Shown here: positions 59,832 through 64,000 of the stretch, piece by piece | Position numbering within the stretch: position 1 is the first letter of the stretch | Layout: every line of letters starts with the position of its first letter | Source of the DNA: CAKVLS01 sp045638465 | Lineage (GTDB): Bacteria > Bacillota > Clostridia > Christensenellales > UBA1242 | DNA: 64,000 bases | Assembly (NCBI GenBank): GCA_045638465.1 | Contig: JAZUBK010000003.1 | Coordinates: forward strand, 1 to 64,000 | Direction of reading: 5' to 3' | Notes under the pieces: model-generated | What the model was told of the DNA's origin: nothing | Databases searched by the model: none | What the model saw: the letters and a program-made list of their open reading frames with translations, nothing else | Position numbers and translations under genes: made by a program

Positions 59832-62800
59832 ATGAAAAACAAATTTCTTTCTTTTGTTTTGGGTATATGTGCAATGTTTGCACTTATCGTGCCAAAAACT
59901 ACTGCAGCTTATGCAGACACAACTGAATATACTGTAAATTATTTTGATACAGAGGACACCCCACTTACACCAGAAACGGTGGCAGAGGGTGGGTATGCTA
60001 CTGCACCTACACTAACAGCTGAAGATGGTTATATCATTATTTGGTATACCAATAGCTCAAGAGAAGATGCTTACAATTTTAGCAACCCTGTTAATTCTGA
60101 TCTTAACCTATATGCTGGGCAGGTTGAGGCTAGTACTATTACTTTGATGAAAAGAAGTGGTAGTTATTCTACTGGCGAGACTTCTAGCGAGTATGAAATG
60201 TATGATGCTATAGACGTTATCAAAGGCGGCTATGCGACAGTTGGTAGTGGAGAAGAAATTACTGGTTATGAATTTTCACACTGGTCACTAAATCCACTAG
60301 GTTCTGCATTTAATTTTTACAATACACCTATCGCAACAAACATCGTTTTGTACCCTGTATATACTATCAAAACATTTACTGTTAGTTTTTATGCTGATGG
60401 CAACCTATATGAAAGCAAGACAGTAAATTACAACTCAACAGTTACCCCTCCAACATATACTTCTGCAACTCATACTGTTGTTGGCTGGAGAAAGATTGGT
60501 AGCGGAAGTGCTAATCCAGTTGACTTTGCTACAGAGCTTATTACTGAAAACGTATCTTACGAAATAATTTTGCAACAAACATCTTATAACGTATCAGTAA
60601 ATACAAACTCTAGTTACTACATTTTGCAAAACACAATTCCTGCAACCATTCCAAGTGGCGGAACATTGGTTGTAGAACTAAAACTTGTAGAAGAATTTTC
60701 TGACCATACACTTACAAATGCTGACCTAAAAATTACTGCTGATTCATACGATAGCGCTGTTATCAACTATGATGAAGACACAGATGTTTATTCTATAGCA
60801 ATTTTTGGTATTGTAAGCGATTTGTCTTTTGATCTTGTTGCTTTACCAATCAATATGTATGATGTAGCATTGCCAAACGTTGAAGGTTTAACATTTACCG
60901 TAACAACTCCTTCTGCTGATTATACTTTAGCTAATGGCGTATATACTTTGAGCGTAGTAAAACAATTTACTTTCACAGTAGCAGTTCAAGAAGGTTACTA
61001 TGCAAAGTCAATTGGCTTTAGCAACTGTTCGTATTTTTCTGGCACATATTCTCTTAACGTAAGAGCAGATGTAAATATCACATCTACAAGTGAAGTTGTA
61101 GAGTATCATATTGTAACATTTAGCGGTAATGCTAATGCAACACTTGATATTGCAACAAATTATCTAGAAAAAGATGGCGAAAACTATTTGTACCAAGAGG
61201 GCGAAGAAGTTTCATTTACTGCAACTGCAAACGCAGGTTATTATATCAAAAATGTAACAGGAGCTACACTTTGGAACGGTAGTTATTCTGCTACAGTAAA
61301 TAACGATTTGAATATTGCTTTTAACATTGTTCAATGTCATTTAGTTTCTATCACAATTCCTACAGGTATAGAAAACGTTATTGTAACAAACTATCTATCA
61401 AGAGAACTTAACGACTATACAGTAGAAACAGGCGCTGATATCGAAATTACTTATTCACTATCTGCAGCTTATAGCGAGAGCAATGTTACTCTAAATAGTG
61501 GTAGTTTTACAAATGTTGCTAACGTTAATAAATTCACCGTATATGATATTACAAGTGACGTAGCTATTACTTTTGAAAATGTTGTATTAAACGATTGCTC
61601 AGTTTCACTTATTAACAATGCAATGGCAACACTTTCTGCTGCTTCTACAGTAAGTTATGGTGGAACTATAGCTGTTACATTTAACCTAACAGAAGCTTAT
61701 AGTGAGTCAAATATTATTTTGACCAATGTAGCTGTTTTGGGTAACCACTACAATTATTCAATTTCTGAAAATACCATTACTATTACAATGGTTACAGGTG
61801 ATATTTCTGTAGAAATAGTAGGACTAGAAAAGAACTTATATGATATAACACTTCAAACAAATACTTATGGCTCATTAGAGGCTGAAAGCCTAACTGTATA
61901 TCACGGAGATAATATAATAATTAATCCTGTGTTAGATGCAAAATATAATAGAGCAGTTTTGGGAATAAACAATGTTACAATTAATGGTAATCATGTAAAT
62001 AAAGTTGTTACTGATAATGTAATTACTATTGTTAATGTAAAAGGTGATCTTACAGTATCTTTGAAAGATTTAGAAGTGAATAAATACTTTGTAAGTTTAC
62101 CACCAGTACAAGCTGGAAGATTTACTTTAAGTACTATTTCAAAAGACGTTGAACATGGTGGAAGTTTGACTTTTACCTTGACAATTAACGGTTCTTGCTC
62201 TCAAAACGCAGATACATTTATTGTATACAAAAATGGTCACACTTTTGAGGGTTCAAGAAATGGCTTAGTTATCACATACGTTGTAGAAGATGTTACAGAA
62301 GATATCACTTTAACTTGCACAAACCTAAACCTAAATGTTTATAAAGTAGACTTTATCGATACTTCTATTAAAGTTGATGACGACGGCGTTTTAAAGAACC
62401 CAACACTTGCAGTTTCTATGGTAGAGTATGGCACAACTATCGTTCCTATTGACGGAACAAAAGATGGCTATGAATTTATTGGTTGGTATAGTGATGAAGC
62501 ATTGTCTACAACTCATAACTTTGCATTGCCAATTACTGCAAATACTACTATCTATGCAAAATACGAAATTAGAACATACGAAGTAACTTTTGTTGCTAAC
62601 GGAATAACTATAGACACTGTACTAGCAGGTTACGGAGAGTCTCCTTCTGCAATTGCTCCTGCAATTCCTGCAGTAGAAGGATACACTCAAACAGATCCTT
62701 ATTGGGATTTTGCAGCGGTTGGATTTAGTAGCATAGTTTATAAAGATGCAACTGTACATGCTGTATATACAATAAATACATATACAGTAACATTTATGTC

Positions 62801-63704
62801 TCCATTTAACCAAAACCCACTAAAAACTCAAGTAGTAAATCATGGTGCTGATGCAGAAGCTCCAACTAACACTACAGTTCAAGGTTATACATTTGCTTAT
62901 TGGGATAATGGATTTACAAATGTAAAACAAAATATACTTGTAAGAGCTGTATATGACATCAATATATACACAATTACATTTATAAATGGTAATACTGGTG
63001 ATACAGTATATGAAAGAGAAGCTGAATATAATGCGATGGTAGAAAGACCACTAGATAGTAGTGTTGTAAAACTAGGCTATACTGTTTATGGTTGGTACAC
63101 AGACCCAGAGATGACTATTTCTTATAACTTCTATTCTAGTGTGAAAGACAACCTTACACTATATGGAGATATTGATATTACAACTTTGACTTTGAGATTT
63201 GTTGTTGATGGTAATGTTATTCATCAAGCAAAAGTTAACTTTGACACAAATTATACAGAACCTTTCCCAGAAATTCCTGATAAAAAGGGTCATACAACAA
63301 TAGGCTGGAGCCAATCTTCTGTAGAAGGTTTGACTACTGATCTTGATGTATTTGCTGTATATGAAATCAATACTTACACAGTTACATTTAAATATTCTGA
63401 TGGTACAAAAGAAACTTTGACTGTAAAATATGGCACAACAATATCTGAGCTTCCTAACAAAGGAAAAGGCTTTGGTGTGAAAGTATCTGCTAATATGAAT
63501 TTGCTAAAAAATATTGATTCTGATATTACTGTAGATGTAAAAATTACAGACTTTAGTTATCTAATTTATATTGCTTGTGGAGTGGTTGCTTTAGGTCTTA
63601 TTTTGACAGTGGTTATACTATCTTTAAGAGTAAAGGCAAATGGTGTAATCATCAAAGATTCTGCCAAAGAAAAAGCAACAAAAGAAGAGCAATCTGAAGA
63701 ATAA
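59832..63704 (+). CDS. Repeat-rich surface protein with Listeria-Bacteroides-type repeats
   Basis: 1290 residues. Signal peptide with cleavage near AAYAD (about residue 28), C-terminal membrane helix (about 1246-1268) and a charged tail; no LPXTG. At the N-terminus and again from about 860 to 1220 are InlB B-repeat/Flg_new-like modules recognised by YEFIGWYSDEALSTTHNF, YTVYGWYTDPEM and endings such as TINTYTVTF. The middle (about 200-850) is built of related ~70-residue beta-rich repeats (AYSESNVTLNSGSF, AYSESNIILTNVAV). Probably a cell-surface adhesin or wall-spanning protein. The ATG is preceded by a weak TAGGT site. Confidence 0.82.
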   Translation: MKNKFLSFVLGICAMFALIVPKTTAAYADTTEYTVNYFDTEDTPLTPETVAEGGYATAPTLTAEDGYIIIWYTNSSREDAYNFSNPVNSDLNLYAGQVEASTITLMKRSGSYSTGETSSEYEMYDAIDVIKGGYATVGSGEEITGYEFSHWSLNPLGSAFNFYNTPIATNIVLYPVYTIKTFTVSFYADGNLYESKTVNYNSTVTPPTYTSATHTVVGWRKIGSGSANPVDFATELITENVSYEIILQQTSYNVSVNTNSSYYILQNTIPATIPSGGTLVVELKLVEEFSDHTLTNADLKITADSYDSAVINYDEDTDVYSIAIFGIVSDLSFDLVALPINMYDVALPNVEGLTFTVTTPSADYTLANGVYTLSVVKQFTFTVAVQEGYYAKSIGFSNCSYFSGTYSLNVRADVNITSTSEVVEYHIVTFSGNANATLDIATNYLEKDGENYLYQEGEEVSFTATANAGYYIKNVTGATLWNGSYSATVNNDLNIAFNIVQCHLVSITIPTGIENVIVTNYLSRELNDYTVETGADIEITYSLSAAYSESNVTLNSGSFTNVANVNKFTVYDITSDVAITFENVVLNDCSVSLINNAMATLSAASTVSYGGTIAVTFNLTEAYSESNIILTNVAVLGNHYNYSISENTITITMVTGDISVEIVGLEKNLYDITLQTNTYGSLEAESLTVYHGDNIIINPVLDAKYNRAVLGINNVTINGNHVNKVVTDNVITIVNVKGDLTVSLKDLEVNKYFVSLPPVQAGRFTLSTISKDVEHGGSLTFTLTINGSCSQNADTFIVYKNGHTFEGSRNGLVITYVVEDVTEDITLTCTNLNLNVYKVDFIDTSIKVDDDGVLKNPTLAVSMVEYGTTIVPIDGTKDGYEFIGWYSDEALSTTHNFALPITANTTIYAKYEIRTYEVTFVANGITIDTVLAGYGESPSAIAPAIPAVEGYTQTDPYWDFAAVGFSSIVYKDATVHAVYTINTYTVTFMSPFNQNPLKTQVVNHGADAEAPTNTTVQGYTFAYWDNGFTNVKQNILVRAVYDINIYTITFINGNTGDTVYEREAEYNAMVERPLDSSVVKLGYTVYGWYTDPEMTISYNFYSSVKDNLTLYGDIDITTLTLRFVVDGNVIHQAKVNFDTNYTEPFPEIPDKKGHTTIGWSQSSVEGLTTDLDVFAVYEINTYTVTFKYSDGTKETLTVKYGTTISELPNKGKGFGVKVSANMNLLKNIDSDITVDVKITDFSYLIYIACGVVALGLILTVVILSLRVKANGVIIKDSAKEKATKEEQSEE

Positions 63705-63710
63705 TCTAAA

Positions 63711-63742
63711 AAAGTAAAGTAAGAAATTACTTTACTTTTTTT
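63711..63742 (+). terminator. Terminator of the repeat surface-protein gene
   Basis: A perfect 12-bp stem AAAGTAAAGTAA/TTACTTTACTTT with a GAAA tetraloop and T7. Confidence 0.9.
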
Positions 63743-63782
63743 GTTATAAAAAAATGGTTGTTTTTTTGTGTTTGTGTATGAA

Positions 63783-63817
63783 TTTGCTTGATATATTTTT
63801 TAGTTTTTTTTATAATA
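63783..63817 (+). repeat. 35-bp direct repeat, copy 2, carrying a promoter
   Basis: Identical to 59766-59800, with TTGATA at 63788-63793, 17 bp and TATAAT at 63811-63816. It lies upstream of the partial gene at 63874; flanking sequence outside the 35 bp differs. Confidence 0.85.
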
Positions 63818-63873
63818 TTATATATAAAATTTATACTTGCTAGAATACTGCCTACCGAATAAAAGGATTAAAA

Positions 63874-64000
63874 ATGGAAAGACAAAGTATTTTTAGAAAA
63901 TTTACAATAATAATAGCATTTATAATGTTATCTCTTGGCTTGTTAATTACAGGTCTCGTTTTGCCTGTAAAAAGTTATGCGGATACAGAACCTGCAGATC
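63874..64000 (+). CDS. Secreted or surface protein, 5' end only
   Basis: The last 42 codons of the window encode MERQSIFRKFTIIIAFIM and a hydrophobic core ending in VKSYADTEPAD, a signal peptide with likely cleavage after SYA. AAAAGGA lies 7 nt before the ATG. The same promoter segment as the preceding surface-protein gene lies upstream, so it is probably a related surface protein. The rest is outside the window. Confidence 0.7.
   Translation, partial: MERQSIFRKFTIIIAFIMLSLGLLITGLVLPVKSYADTEPAD

Noticed and set aside
59832..63704. LPXTG-anchored adhesin
   Set aside because: No sortase motif before the C-terminal helix; the end is a plain transmembrane segment with a charged tail, as in the 2627-residue protein.

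Overview
The window reads as chromosome of a low-GC, endospore-forming Firmicute, most likely an uncultured Clostridia-class lineage. The evidence is very AT-rich intergenic DNA, strong Shine-Dalgarno sites, sigma-A promoters and U-tract terminators. It also carries sporulation genes of the Bacillus/Clostridium type: spo0A, spoIIR, spmA/spmB, a sipL-like gene and sleB-ypeB. No rRNA, tRNA, CRISPR array, transposase or integrase was seen.

Layout. 1-5.6 kb: 3' part of tuf, trpS, a tiny Cys-rich membrane peptide divergent from an ArsR regulator, a methyltransferase and uvrC. 5.7-14 kb: a tightly packed operon of a solute-binding-like protein, murB, a PHP phosphoesterase, whiA, dnaE and pfkA. 14-20.4 kb: a small conserved gene, greA with an attenuator-like leader, holB-ricT-trmN6, spmAB on the opposite strand, tatD-rsmA. 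20.5-30.4 kb: two poorly known proteins, spo0A with an 0A box and a foldable leader, a zinc-ribbon acidic protein, veg, sipL-like, spoIIR-sleB-ypeB behind a good sigma-F promoter, and a Rho-like protein that has lost its ATPase motifs.

30.5-53.5 kb is the most unusual part: a type IV secretion-like locus set among housekeeping genes. It holds a 2627-residue Ig-repeat surface protein, a VirD4-type coupling ATPase, a two-helix VirB2/TrbC-like subunit, a large lipoprotein, a VirB6/TrbL-like channel protein with a roughly 500-residue cytoplasmic tail, a PrgI-VirB4 fusion ATPase, an 1103-residue soluble helical protein and an 86-residue partner. There is no relaxase, integrase, replication gene or att-like end in the window. 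Most of these genes have their own near-consensus promoter and terminator, and their codon use resembles tuf and gap. This looks like a resident, well-expressed machine (protein secretion, cell-cell contact or DNA transfer in trans) rather than a normal integrative conjugative element.

53.7-64 kb: class II fba, a glycosyltransferase-like membrane protein, an M29 aminopeptidase, gap, a TM2 protein, mnmA, then two adjacent surface-protein genes (the second cut by the window end) that share an identical 35-bp promoter segment.

All functional calls come from reading motifs and synteny by eye; no database search was run.
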